From NCBI GenBank assembly GCA_903892565.1, contig CAITIX010000318.1:1-64000 (forward strand): 64,000 nucleotides of DNA, written 5' to 3'. Under the pieces are notes generated by a model. The model made no database searches, was not told the origin of the DNA, and saw only the letters and a program-made list of their open reading frames with translations. Shown here in pieces: positions 42,015 to 51,900 of the stretch; position 1 is the stretch's first letter; each line of letters starts with the position of its first letter. The stretch comes from an uncultured Acidobacteriia bacterium. Lineage in GTDB: Bacteria > Acidobacteriota > Terriglobia > Bryobacterales > Bryobacteraceae. The translations under genes were made by a program, and so were the position numbers.

Positions 42015-44117
42015 TTATCCCACCAATACAAGGCCATAACGCCGCTGCCAGTGATCCCGAATGTAACCGACCACGCGCCGCAATTCGACATCAGAACTCG
42101 GCTGCCGGATGAACGACTGTGCCTGCCCGCGCGCGACCTCCAGAACATCGGTATCGCGCAGAATATTCGCCACGCGCAACGCCGGCACACCCGATTGCCG
42201 GGTACCGAAAAACTCCCCAGGACCACGCAAACGCAAATCCGTTTCGGCGATCTCAAACCCGTCGTTGGATTTCACCAGTGTTCGGATTCTTTCCCGCCCC
42301 GCGTCGCTCAACTTGCCTGTGACCAGAATGCAGTAGCTCTGCTCGCCGCCGCGGCCCACGCGGCCTCGCAACTGGTGCAACTGCGCCAAGCCAAACCGCT
42401 CCGCCTGTTCGACCACCATCACCGTGGCATTGGGGACATCCACCCCGACCTCAATCACTGTCGTGGCCACCAAAATCTTCGTCTCGCCTTTCGAGAACTT
42501 TTCCATCGCCGCTTCTTTGTCGGCGGCAGGCAGCTTTCCATGCAGCAGGCCCACGGGGACCAGCGGGAAAACAATCTTCGACAAATGTTCATACATCTTC
42601 AGCGCGGCCTTCATGGCCTGTGTTTCCGATTCCTCAATCACCGGATACACGACATATGCTTGCCGCCCCGCCTGAATCTGTTTCTTGACAGACGACCAGA
42701 CCTGCTCGACGCGATCTTCCGTGACGTGTTCCGTCACAATCGGCTTGCGGCCTGGAGGCATCTCGTCAATCACGCTCACATCGAGATCGCCGTAAATGGT
42801 CAGCGCCAGCGTGCGCGGAATAGGCGTCGCCGTCATCACCAGAACGTCCGGATGGGCTCCCTTTTCCATCAGCGCTTGCCTCTGTTCCACACCAAACCTG
42901 TGTTGCTCGTCGACAATCGCCAGCCCCAGCTTGTGGAACTCCACATCGGGCTCCAGCAGCGCGTGTGTCCCGACAATCACGTGCGCGAGGCCAGCGGCAG
43001 CCAGCCTCCGCAGCTGCAGCTTCTCGCGCGCCGTGCAGGATCCCGTCATCAGGATCACCACATAGCCCAGCTTCCCCAACTGCCGTTTGAAGGAGAAATA
43101 ATGCTGCGTCGCCAGAATTTCGGTGGGCGCCAGCACCGCTACCTGATAGCCGTTCTCGATGGCAATGATCGCGGCTTCCATCGCAACCAGTGTCTTGCCG
43201 CTTCCGACGTCCCCTTGCAGCAATCGATACATCGGATGAGGCTCCGCCATGTCGCGCGCAATCTCGCCCAATACTTTTTTCTGCGCGCCCGTCGGACGAA
43301 ACGGCAGCATTTCTTTGATGCGCTCTCGAACGCGTTCTGTGAGCGCAAAAGCGATGCCTGGCTGCTGCCGCGCTTTGGTGCGCTTCAATTCCAGGCCGCA
43401 TTCCAGCCAGAAGAATTCCTCGAAAATCAGGCGGAATTGCGCGGGAGAACGAAACGCATTCAAGAGCCGCAGGTCCGCGTTTGGCCCCGGACGATGCAGC
43501 TCTTGCAGGGCTGTCCATAAGTCCGGCAACTTGAGCATTGTACGAATCCCTGAAGGCAGAGGATCTTCGGTGATCGGCGCGATGCTCGCGAGGATCCGAT
43601 TCGTCAGCGTCCGCAGCGCGCGCGTATTGACCTTGCCCGCCGCCTCGTAAATCGGGACAATGCGGCCCGTGTGGAGCGACGCGTCACCCTCGTCATCCAC
43701 GCTCGAAAGGATCTCGTATTCGGGATGCATCATCGCCAAGTGGCCCGTGTAAGAATCGAACTCTACCTTGCCGAACAGAGACACGCGCTGCCCCGGTGCG
43801 AATACGTCCGACAAATAACCACCGTGAAACCACTTGCCCGTGAGCAATCCGCCCGTTGCGTCCGTGAAGCGAACCTGGAACAGCCCCACCTTGCGCCGCG
43901 GCATTCCCGTGGTTTTTGCCGATTGCACTTCGGCCAATACCGTCGCCATTTCGCCCGGCGCAAGATCGCGAATCGGTTTCACGTTGGTGCGATCTTCGTA
44001 CCGAAACGGCGCGTACGTGAGCAGATCTTCCACCACGCGCAGGCCCTTCGCCTCGAGCATGGCGGCTCGGGCTGGGCCAACGCCCTTCACGTACATGAGT
44101 GGAGTGGAAAGGTCCAA
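42015..44117 (-). CDS. recG: ATP-dependent DNA helicase RecG
   Basis: The 700-residue protein has the wedge/OB-fold start (LMYVKGVGPARAAMLEAKGL, LTYAPFRYEDRT). It carries helicase motifs LLQGDVGSGKTLVAMEA, LAIVDEQHRFGVEQR (DEQH-type box), VMTATPIPRTLALTI and TTVIEVGVDVPNATVMVVEQ, and the TRG-type QLHQLRGRVGRGG motif near the C-terminus. RecG remodels stalled forks and branched DNA. The start is TTG 44117, judged from the N-terminal alignment; ATG 44096 would shorten the protein by seven residues. It is divergent from fabI, with 80 bp between starts. Confidence 0.95.
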   Translation of the reverse strand: MDLSTPLMYVKGVGPARAAMLEAKGLRVVEDLLTYAPFRYEDRTNVKPIRDLAPGEMATVLAEVQSAKTTGMPRRKVGLFQVRFTDATGGLLTGKWFHGGYLSDVFAPGQRVSLFGKVEFDSYTGHLAMMHPEYEILSSVDDEGDASLHTGRIVPIYEAAGKVNTRALRTLTNRILASIAPITEDPLPSGIRTMLKLPDLWTALQELHRPGPNADLRLLNAFRSPAQFRLIFEEFFWLECGLELKRTKARQQPGIAFALTERVRERIKEMLPFRPTGAQKKVLGEIARDMAEPHPMYRLLQGDVGSGKTLVAMEAAIIAIENGYQVAVLAPTEILATQHYFSFKRQLGKLGYVVILMTGSCTAREKLQLRRLAAAGLAHVIVGTHALLEPDVEFHKLGLAIVDEQHRFGVEQRQALMEKGAHPDVLVMTATPIPRTLALTIYGDLDVSVIDEMPPGRKPIVTEHVTEDRVEQVWSSVKKQIQAGRQAYVVYPVIEESETQAMKAALKMYEHLSKIVFPLVPVGLLHGKLPAADKEAAMEKFSKGETKILVATTVIEVGVDVPNATVMVVEQAERFGLAQLHQLRGRVGRGGEQSYCILVTGKLSDAGRERIRTLVKSNDGFEIAETDLRLRGPGEFFGTRQSGVPALRVANILRDTDVLEVARGQAQSFIRQPSSDVELRRVVGYIRDHWQRRYGLVLVG

Positions 44118-44183
44118 GGCTTCGAAGGGATTCGTGGTTACGAAAACTGCGCTCTGTTCAAAAGAAGCGCGTCGCTCCTAGTG

Positions 44184-44189
44184 TACAAT
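44184..44189 (+). promoter_or_regulatory. -10 box close to the fabI start
   Basis: TACAAT ends 8 nt before the ATG of fabI. No ribosome-binding site is present, so the message is probably leaderless or nearly so. A clear -35 at 17 nt was not found. Confidence 0.45.
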
Positions 44190-44197
44190 GCGATTTC

Positions 44198-44962
44198 ATG
44201 CCTCAATTACTGGAAGGAAAGACGGCGCTCATTCTCGGGATCGCCAATCGCTGGAGTTTGGCCTACGCCATCGCGCAAGCCTATCAACGAGAGGGCGCCC
44301 ACATCCTGCTGACGTATCAAAACGAACGCCTCAAAAAAACAGTAGAAGAATTGGGCGCGTCCCTCGGAGCCGCGCGCATCATCGAATGCGACGTCACTCG
44401 CGAAGAAGATCTCGCGCGTCTTGGTGAATCGCTTGCCGGTGAGAAGTTGCACGCCGTGGTTCACGCTATCGCGTTCGCCAACGCAGAGGATTTGAGCCGC
44501 CCGTTTGTCGAAACCTCGCGTGACGGATTTGCGCTGGCCCACAACGTCAGCGTTTATTCGTTGGTCTCCGTGGCTCGCGTCGCCGCGCCTCATATGACCG
44601 AAGGTGGCGCCATCATTACGCTCACCTATCTGGGAGCCACGCGCGTGGTCGCGAATTACAACGTCATGGGCGTCGCCAAGGCCGCGCTCGAAGCCACTGT
44701 GCGCTATCTCGCCAGCGAACTGGGCGAAAAGAACATTCGCGTCAACGCGATTTCCGCGGGTCCGGTAAAGACCGCCGCTGCACGCGGCATCAAGGATTTC
44801 TCCACGGTCCTGGAAAAAGTGGAAGCGCGCGCGCCCATGCGCCGCAACGTCACACCGGCTGAAGTCGGCGATGTCGCTGTTTTTCTTGCGAGCGATTTAG
44901 GACGCGGCGTCACCGGCGATGTCCTGTTTGTCGACGCCGGCTATCACATCATGGGGCTATAG
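44198..44962 (+). CDS. fabI: Enoyl-[acyl-carrier-protein] reductase (NADH)
   Basis: The 254-residue short-chain dehydrogenase of the FabI type begins MPQLLEGKTALILGIANRWS, with the family's GxxxxxSxAxxxA cofactor motif. Catalytic Tyr/Lys are Y154 and K161 in NYNVMGVAKAAL, with the second FabI tyrosine Y144 in LTYLGATRV. It reduces the enoyl-ACP double bond in the last step of each fatty-acid elongation cycle and is the target of triclosan-like inhibitors. The frame is open upstream to 44099, but there it overlaps recG sequence, so ATG 44198 is correct. It is convergent with the M61 peptidase gene (24 bp). Confidence 0.95.
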   Translation: MPQLLEGKTALILGIANRWSLAYAIAQAYQREGAHILLTYQNERLKKTVEELGASLGAARIIECDVTREEDLARLGESLAGEKLHAVVHAIAFANAEDLSRPFVETSRDGFALAHNVSVYSLVSVARVAAPHMTEGGAIITLTYLGATRVVANYNVMGVAKAALEATVRYLASELGEKNIRVNAISAGPVKTAAARGIKDFSTVLEKVEARAPMRRNVTPAEVGDVAVFLASDLGRGVTGDVLFVDAGYHIMGL

Positions 44963-44986
44963 CCGCCAACAAGCACCGCTCTGTAT

Positions 44987-46861
44987 TCAAGGCTCCACGC
45001 GCGGTTTGACGATCGCCTCGATCCAGTCCATCTTCTTTTCATCGCGCTCCAGTCGTGGATATTTTTCGCCATCGTGGTAATCCACATTCAATGTCCGCGT
45101 GCTGCCGCCGCTCTTCGTGATCAACTCGATGCCATTCTCCGAGCTTGCCGCTGCATCCCGAATGGCCTCGCGCATTTGATCCAGCGAGAACGCGTGCCCA
45201 TTCACAAATGTGATCGTCGAGCCCGGCGTCACGCCGGGTTTCTGCGCCGGGCTGCCGATCATCACATCTTTCACCGCGCCGTCGTTCTTCACAATCATGC
45301 CTATGGAAAACACTAAGTCCGCCGTCTTGCGCTCTTCCTCCGAAGCCGCCCAGTACCCGGAGCGCTTCTCTCCGAGCACCAGCTTCCATCCTGCGTTCGC
45401 GATTCCCTCGCGCGGAGTATGGCTGCCCACGGAATCCACGCGTTGCGCAAAAAACGTTTCCCAGTCATAAGGCTGAATTGCTTGCAGCGCGGTCACGACC
45501 TCGGCCCGTGTGTACGACTTCACGGCCGCCTCGCTCTTTTCTCCACCGAAAAACGCGCGACAGAAATCGTCCAACGATCTCGCGCCCTTCGACTTCTGCC
45601 GGATCATCGTGTCGATGTCGAACCACAACAGCGCGCCTTCCGTATAGAAATCCACACTCCGGCGCAGGGCCGAATAATCGTCGCGTGATTCATATAAGAT
45701 CTGCGCCGATACCGCCGTATCCGTCAACGACCTCCACTTCCTCCCGGACGATTCATCCAGCAGCGCCGCATCGCGCGCCAACCAATCGCGAAAGCGCTCG
45801 GGACTTCCCAGTCCGCTTCGCGTGGCCAGCACCTCGCCCAAATATTCCGTCAGCCCTTCGTAGATCCACAGCAAATCGCCCCGCATCGGCTCGTTGTAAT
45901 TCGTGGTGATCAATCCCTCGGGCCGACGATACCTGCCGTTCCACGAGTGAACGAATTCGTGTGCCAGCATATCCGCGTCGAATTGCAGAACGGATTCGTC
46001 CGTCAACGTGCGTGCCGCCAGGCGATCGTCGCTCGATTCGTGATGCTCCAGCCCGAAGTTCGCCACAAAATCGCTCAACGCCAATAGAAAGTGATACTGG
46101 CTGTAGTGCCTGGCGCCGAACAGCGCGTTTGTCTCGGCCAGCAAGCGTTTCTGATGCTCAATCCATTCGGGCGTGGTTGCAATCAGGCGATCTTCGTCGG
46201 CGGCGATATGCAGGAAATGCGGCGCGCCATCGACCATGCCGAGGTCGATGTTTTTGAAATGCGCACCCGAGAGCACCGGGGAATCGATCAGCGTCACCAA
46301 AGAAACGGGACGGAACTCGATCTCGGAATTCCTTGCCCGAGCAATCGGCAACGCCGTTCCGTACTGCCATCCTGCAGGGAGCCGCAGTTTGGCCTGATAG
46401 CGCAGGCGCTCGGCAGGCGTGCCCTGCGGATAGAGCACAAATTGATTCCAACTCAGGATCGCGAGCTCCGGTGTCATCGACGAGCCTGACGAAAAGCCGC
46501 CTGCATCCGGCGGAGAAATGAAATCGAACGTCGCGTCCACAGACTGGCTGCCTGCGGGAACATTCACGTGAAAGGCGAACAGATCCACGTTGCCGCGCTT
46601 CCATGTCAGCGCCTGACCACCCGCGCTGAAGTGGAGATTCACCAAATCCGCGATGGGTCCCGTTGGCCCGTGCTCGCCCGGGATCCATTTCGGATACAAC
46701 AATGTCAGTGGTCCAGGCGCGGCCGGCAGCGTGAGTCTGACGTGAATCAGCCGCCGAGGCGCGTCAGTTGCATCTACTTCGAGCTTTGCTACGTCTTGCG
46801 CCGATGCATGGCCCAGAGCCGCAAATGTCGCAAGGATGACGATCCGCGCTGCGCGTCGCAT
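44987..46861 (-). CDS. Secreted M61 family (glycyl-aminopeptidase-like) metallopeptidase with PDZ
   Basis: The 624-residue protein has a signal peptide (ARIVILATFAALGHASAQ). An N-terminal beta domain reads YPKWIPGEHGPTGPIADLVN, typical of M61. The zinc site is HEFVH (H301, E302, H305) in a SWNGRYRRPEG context, with the downstream glutamate in LLWIYEGLTEYLGEVLA. A C-terminal PDZ domain (GSPAQKPGVTPGSTITFVNG) completes the normal family layout. It is probably a periplasmic peptidase acting on small acidic or glycyl peptides. ATG 46861 is preferred, as the upstream 28 codons do not look like a signal sequence. The gene is complete. Confidence 0.92.
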   Translation of the reverse strand: MRRAARIVILATFAALGHASAQDVAKLEVDATDAPRRLIHVRLTLPAAPGPLTLLYPKWIPGEHGPTGPIADLVNLHFSAGGQALTWKRGNVDLFAFHVNVPAGSQSVDATFDFISPPDAGGFSSGSSMTPELAILSWNQFVLYPQGTPAERLRYQAKLRLPAGWQYGTALPIARARNSEIEFRPVSLVTLIDSPVLSGAHFKNIDLGMVDGAPHFLHIAADEDRLIATTPEWIEHQKRLLAETNALFGARHYSQYHFLLALSDFVANFGLEHHESSDDRLAARTLTDESVLQFDADMLAHEFVHSWNGRYRRPEGLITTNYNEPMRGDLLWIYEGLTEYLGEVLATRSGLGSPERFRDWLARDAALLDESSGRKWRSLTDTAVSAQILYESRDDYSALRRSVDFYTEGALLWFDIDTMIRQKSKGARSLDDFCRAFFGGEKSEAAVKSYTRAEVVTALQAIQPYDWETFFAQRVDSVGSHTPREGIANAGWKLVLGEKRSGYWAASEEERKTADLVFSIGMIVKNDGAVKDVMIGSPAQKPGVTPGSTITFVNGHAFSLDQMREAIRDAAASSENGIELITKSGGSTRTLNVDYHDGEKYPRLERDEKKMDWIEAIVKPRVEP

Positions 46862-47028
46862 GCTACTGATGGTAGCAAGCCGGGACGAAATCCCGGCTGC
46901 GCCTCCAAGAATCGACGTCGCACAAGAAACCGGCTCCGCGGCCAAAAAAATCGACAGCCGCCACGAAAAACTCGTGTCGTGGAGATGCAGGCCTTGTTAT
47001 ACTGGTAAGTGCCAGTCATTTCCTCGTT

Positions 47029-47115
47029 GCTGGAGTGGCGGAACTGGCAGACGCACGGGACTCAAAATCCCGCGACCGCAAGGTCATGTGGGTTCGACCC
47101 CCACCTCCAGCACCA
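47029..47115 (+). tRNA. tRNA-Leu (anticodon CAA)
   Basis: The 87-nt sequence folds into a class II tRNA. The acceptor stem GCTGGAG pairs with CTCCAGC. The anticodon arm CGGGA-CTCAAAA-TCCCG puts CAA at positions 34-36. A long variable arm (CGACCGCAAGGTCAT) and the T arm GTGGGTTCGACCCCCAC follow. CCA is encoded at the 3' end. A TATACT box (46998-47003) lies 25 nt upstream. Confidence 0.97.
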
Positions 47116-47627
47116 CTGTTAAATCAGCACTATGCCTTGAATATGCTCCGCCAGCGTGCCGTAGACGGCGCGCCATCCAGCACACTCAGGGAGAATGCGT
47201 CACCAAAGTTCCTAACTGGTTCGCCAATTTCCGGACCGAGCGTGATGCGGAAGCTAAGCGCATCGATGCGCCTTAACCGTCCCCGAGTCACGGAAGAAGG
47301 GCATCAAGCCAGCAGCCGATCTCTTGTCGTGAATGTGCGCCGCACGCCCTGCGCTCTCGCCCGGAGGCGGAAGACCACGTGGCCGATCTCTGGTCAATCT
47401 CGCTCCTGAACATCTGTTCAGAAACAATTCAGGAAAACGTCAGTGGTCTCCTTGTCGGCAGCCTTCTATACATATAAGGAGGGTCTCTGCTTTCTCCACG
47501 GCCTAAGGAGATGTTACCCGGATTGGCTTTGCTTCGAGCCCGACTCGATATCGTCCTCATGCCCGCATCATTCGTATCGCACGCTTCTGATCGCGATCCA
47601 CACTCTTCCTGTAGGGCGTCCATCGTT
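47116..47627. other. Intergenic region between tRNA-Leu and the efflux operon
   Basis: No gene is supported here. A short frame (46836-47276) continues from the tRNA region but has no start or domain. The region holds a 16-bp inverted repeat (47406-47421). It also holds an AAGGAGGG (47476-47483) followed by no obvious ATG at the right distance. The frame of the TolC-like gene is open from ATG 47511 and could start there. Confidence 0.5.
47406..47421. promoter_or_regulatory. Candidate operator: 16-bp inverted repeat upstream of efflux operon
   Basis: CTGAACATCTGTTCAG has 7-bp perfect arms and a 2-bp centre. It contains GAAC-N4-GTTC, the LexA-box pattern of Gram-positive bacteria and several other phyla. 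It is also what a TetR-type dimer could bind. It lies about 45 bp upstream of a possible -10 (TATACA, 47467-47472). Confidence 0.4.
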
Positions 47628-48992
47628 ATGCTGATCGTGATCCTCGCAACATGCGCGTCGCTATGCGCGCAACCGGCGCCTCCGGCCGGGATGAGCCTCG
47701 CCCAAGCGGTTGATGCCGCGCTTCGCAATTACCCGTCCATCCAGGTTTCGCAGGAACAAATCAACGCCGCAGCCACAGGGATTCAGCTTGCGCGCACCGG
47801 CTACCTTCCGAAGCTCGACGCCCTGGCGCAGGTGAATCTCGCGACCAGAAACAACGTGTTCGGCATGATGCTTCCGCAGAGCGTGATCCCTTCCATTTCG
47901 GGGCCTGTGCTAGGCACCAACAACTTCGGGACCACGTTCGGCAGCGCGCTCGGGATGCTGGTCACGTGGGAGCCGTTCGATTTTGGTCAGCGCCGCGAGA
48001 GCGTCAACGCGGCGACCTCGGCGCGAATGCAATCGGAGGCCGCTCTGAAGAGGACGCGATTTGAAGTCTCCGCGGCTGTGGCCGACGCCTGCATTACTCT
48101 CATAGCCGCACAGGAAACCGTGCGCGCGGCGCAAGCCGGCGTGGACCGTGCAGAGATCGTGGCGCGAACCGTCAACGCGCAAGTCAACGCTCAATTGCGC
48201 CCCGGCGGCGATGCATCGCGAGCAACGGCGGAATCGGCCGCCGCACGCACGCTTCTGATGCAGGCCCAGCAAGCGGTCGACGTGGCTCGCGTGAATGTAT
48301 CGCAATTCGTCGGGCTGCCGCCCGTGCAGATCGCCGTCGCGGCGCCCAAATTATTGCAGCCGCCTCCGGATCGAACCATCTCGCCACTCGATACCAATAC
48401 GAATCCCGTTGCGGTCGAACAGAGTGCGCTTATCGATCACTTGAAGTCCCAACTCAAGATTCTGGAGCGCTCGTACTTCCCGCGTTTTTACGCGCAAGCG
48501 TCCACTTACGCGCGCGGCACGGGAGCGGAGACTAACGGACATCTGCTCGGAGGACTCAACGGGCTGGCTCCCACGATTCAGAATTCGGCTGTCGGATTTA
48601 CCGTGACGTTTCCGGTGCTAGACCTACCTTCGATTCGCGCAAAGGAAGAAGGACAAGCGGCGGCGATTCGCGCTGAGGCGGCGCGGCTGAAACAAATCGC
48701 GACGGATCTAACGGCGCACTGGAATCGAGCGGTGGCAACGGCCAATGGCGCTCGCAACGTTGCGATGAATACTCCGATACAAGTGGCGGCGGCGCGCGCG
48801 GCCACCGAACAGGCGACGGCGCGATATCAAGCGGGCCTCGGCAACATCAATGAAGTGGCCGAAGCACAGCGCTTGCTGACGCAGTCCGAGATCGACGACG
48901 CGCTCGCGCGCCTGGGCGTCTGGCGCGGACTGCTTGCGGTGGCAACCGCCGCGGGAGATATTCAGCCGTTTGTCATGGAGGCGAGCGAGTAA
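47628..48992 (+). CDS. TolC-like outer-membrane efflux protein
   Basis: The mature 440 residues show the two-fold repeat of outer-membrane efflux proteins: SLAQAVDAALRNYPSIQVSQ in repeat 1 and helical segments with TAHWNRAVATANGARN. The conserved end is EQATARYQAGLGNINEVAEA. Helices form the periplasmic tunnel of the tripartite pump. ATG 47628 gives a short signal-like start (MLIVILATCASLCAQ) with no basic n-region. Upstream in-frame starts at 47559 (MPASFVSHAS) or 47511 are open alternatives and would add positively charged residues. It is 3 nt from the RND pump gene, so the three efflux genes are one operon. Confidence 0.9.
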   Translation: MLIVILATCASLCAQPAPPAGMSLAQAVDAALRNYPSIQVSQEQINAAATGIQLARTGYLPKLDALAQVNLATRNNVFGMMLPQSVIPSISGPVLGTNNFGTTFGSALGMLVTWEPFDFGQRRESVNAATSARMQSEAALKRTRFEVSAAVADACITLIAAQETVRAAQAGVDRAEIVARTVNAQVNAQLRPGGDASRATAESAAARTLLMQAQQAVDVARVNVSQFVGLPPVQIAVAAPKLLQPPPDRTISPLDTNTNPVAVEQSALIDHLKSQLKILERSYFPRFYAQASTYARGTGAETNGHLLGGLNGLAPTIQNSAVGFTVTFPVLDLPSIRAKEEGQAAAIRAEAARLKQIATDLTAHWNRAVATANGARNVAMNTPIQVAAARAATEQATARYQAGLGNINEVAEAQRLLTQSEIDDALARLGVWRGLLAVATAAGDIQPFVMEASE

Positions 48993-48995
48993 AAC

Positions 48996-51900
48996 ATGCG
49001 CCTCGTATTAGCTGCGCTCAGCAGGCCCATCACCGTGGTGGTTGCACTCATCTCGATTGCGCTGTGCGCCTTCCTGGCAGTGCAGAGAATGCCCGTCGAC
49101 ATTTTCCCGAAAGGCGGCGATCCTGCGATTTACGTGGCGCAGCCTTATGGGGGCATGGATCCGGCGCAGATGGAAGGATACCTCACGTATTACTACGAGT
49201 ATCACTTCCTCTACATCACGGGCATCGATCACGTCGAGAGCAAAAGCATTCAGGGCGCGACGCTCATGAAGCTGACGTTTTATGAAGGCACGGACATGAA
49301 TCAAGCGATGGCGGAGACGATCGGTTACGTCAACCGCGCGCGTGCCTTCATGCCTCCGGGAACTGTGCCGCCGTTTGTCACGCGCTTCGATGCCGGTAGC
49401 GTAGCCGTGGGGCAACTTGTTTTCAGCAGCGACGCGCACACGCAGGGCGAACTGCAGGATTACGCGATCAATCGCGTTCGTCCTCTGTTTGCGACGCTTC
49501 CCGGCGTTTCCGCGCCGCCGCCGTTCGGAGGAAATCAGCGCACCATCGTCGTTACGCTGGACCCGGACAAGCTCAAGCAGTACGGCATTTCGCCGGACGA
49601 GGCCATCGCGGCCGTAAGCAAGGGAAGCCTGGTGATGCCGTCCGGCAATATGTGGACCGGTAACATCAATCGCATCGCACGTACCAATGCGGCGCTAGGC
49701 GGAAATCTTGCCGAGTTGCTGAGCACGCCGATCCGCCCGGTCTCGGGAACCGCCGTCTATCTGCGCGACATCGGCACAGTAGAGAACGGCACGGACCTGG
49801 TCAGCGCATACGCGCATGTCAACGGAAAGCGAACGGTGTACATCCCGGTGACGAAACGCTCGGATGCATCCACGCTGGACGTAATCAACGCGGTAAAGGC
49901 CTCGATTCCGAAATTCAAGAACGCGGTGCCGGAAGATGTCGACGTGCGTTTGGAATTCGACCAATCGCCTACGGTGACGAACTCCATCCGCAACCTGGTC
50001 ACGGAAGGTCTGCTGGGGGCGTTGCTCACCGGCTTAATGGTGCTGATCTTCCTGCGCGATTGGCGCAGCGCACTCATCGTCGTGATGAATATTCCTTTCG
50101 CGCTGCTGGCTGCCGTGGTGTTCCTATGGGCCACGGGGCAGACGATCAACATCATGACGCTCGGCGGACTCGCACTTGCAGTAGGAATTCTTGTGGATGA
50201 AGCCACCGTTGAGATCGAGAACATCCACACGCATCTGCTCCCCGGAATTTCGCGTTCGCGCGCCGTAGTGGAAGCCTGCAGCCGAACGGCACTGGCGCGC
50301 TTGCTCTCCATGTTTTGCGTCCTCGCCGTGTTCGTGCCGTCTTTCTTTATGACGGGCGTGAACCGGCAGTTATTCGTTCCGCTCTCGATGGCCGTAGGCT
50401 TCTCGATGATCGCGTCGTACATTTTGTCGAGCACTCTCGTTCCCGTGTTTTCCACATGGCTGCTGCGGACCCCGCAAGCTCAAGTCCACAAAAAAACCGG
50501 ATTCTCCGATTGGCTCCGCTCCGCGTATGCCGGCTACCTGGGCTTCGTGCTGCGCCTCCGCTGGCCTTTGGTGTTGGGCTATCTGGCTGCTTCCGCTGCC
50601 ATCATCTACGGATTGTTTCCCCACATGGGAACAGAGATTTTCCCCGACTCGAACTCCGCTGTTTTCCGGATTCGCTTGCGCGCTCCCTCGGGCACGCGCG
50701 TGGAGGAAACCGAACGCATTGTGCTCCGCGCGCTCGACACGATCCGGTACGAAGCGGGCGAAAACAATGTCGCGATCACCAGCGACTTCGTGGGCGTCAT
50801 CCCCTCCAGCTACCCGGTCGACTTGATTCATTTGTTTACCAGCGGACCGCAGGAGGCCATAATTCAAGTAGCGTTGAAGCCCGACGCTCCGCGCGGCGAA
50901 GATCTGCGAGAGCGTCTGCGAAAGAGCCTGCACGATAAACTTCCGATGTGCCAGGTTTCTTTCGAAGCGGGCGACATCGTGGGCCAAGTGATGAGCTCGG
51001 GTTCACCCACGCCCGTTGAGATCGCCGTGCTCGGCGGCAACCTGATGGACGTTTATGGCTTCGCACAGAAGGTGCAGGCGCAACTTGCGCCGCTGTCCTT
51101 CCTGCGGGATCTGCAATTCGCGCAAGACGTCAATTACCCCACGCTCGACATCAATATCAATCGCGAGCGCGCCGGCCAGTTTGGATTGACCATGTCTGAC
51201 GTGGTCCGCTCCGTTGTTCCCGCTACTTCCTCGTCGCGATTTACACAGCCGAACTATTGGCGCGATCCGGTCTCCGGCAATGCGTTCCAGATTCAGGTGG
51301 AGTTACCGCAGCAACGCTTGCAAGGTATCGATGCATTGGGAGATATGCCCGTAATGCAAAACGGGCGCTCCAGCACAAGGCTCATCGATATCGCGACGCT
51401 GAAAACGGGAACCATGCCCGGTATGATTGAGCGCTACAACGGGCAGCGAGTGGTCAGTCTAACCGCGAATATCCACGGGATCACGTTAGGAGAAGCGGCG
51501 CAACAGATCAACGCGGCCATCGCGCGGGCGGGAACTCCCCCGCGAGGTATCAGCGTGGCGCTGCGCGGCCAAGCTCCCGCCTTGGCGCAAACTATTTCCG
51601 GATTACGCACGGGACTGCTGCTCGCGATTCTAGTGATCTTTCTTCTTCTGGCCGCCAATTTTCAGTCCATCCGCATGTCCTTGGCGATTCTCCTTACGAT
51701 TCCGGCGGTGCTGTGCGGCGTGCTGCTGATGCTGCGCTTCACCGCGACCACGCTCAATATTCAATCGTTCATGGGCGCGATCATGGCCATTGGAATCGCC
51801 GTGGCGAATTCCATCCTGCTGGTCTCGTTCGCCGAGCGCTTCCGTCACGATGGGATGTCGCTGCTCGAAGCCGCGCGCGAGGCAGCCAGTAGCCGTTTGC

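Noticed and set aside
42051..43520. 489-aa plus-strand frame opposite recG
   Set aside because: His/Arg/Gln-rich translation without motifs; recG motifs are complete on the other strand.
47116..47510. Integrated-element remnant next to tRNA-Leu
   Set aside because: No integrase, no attachment-site repeat of the tRNA 3' end was seen, and the short frames have no domain.
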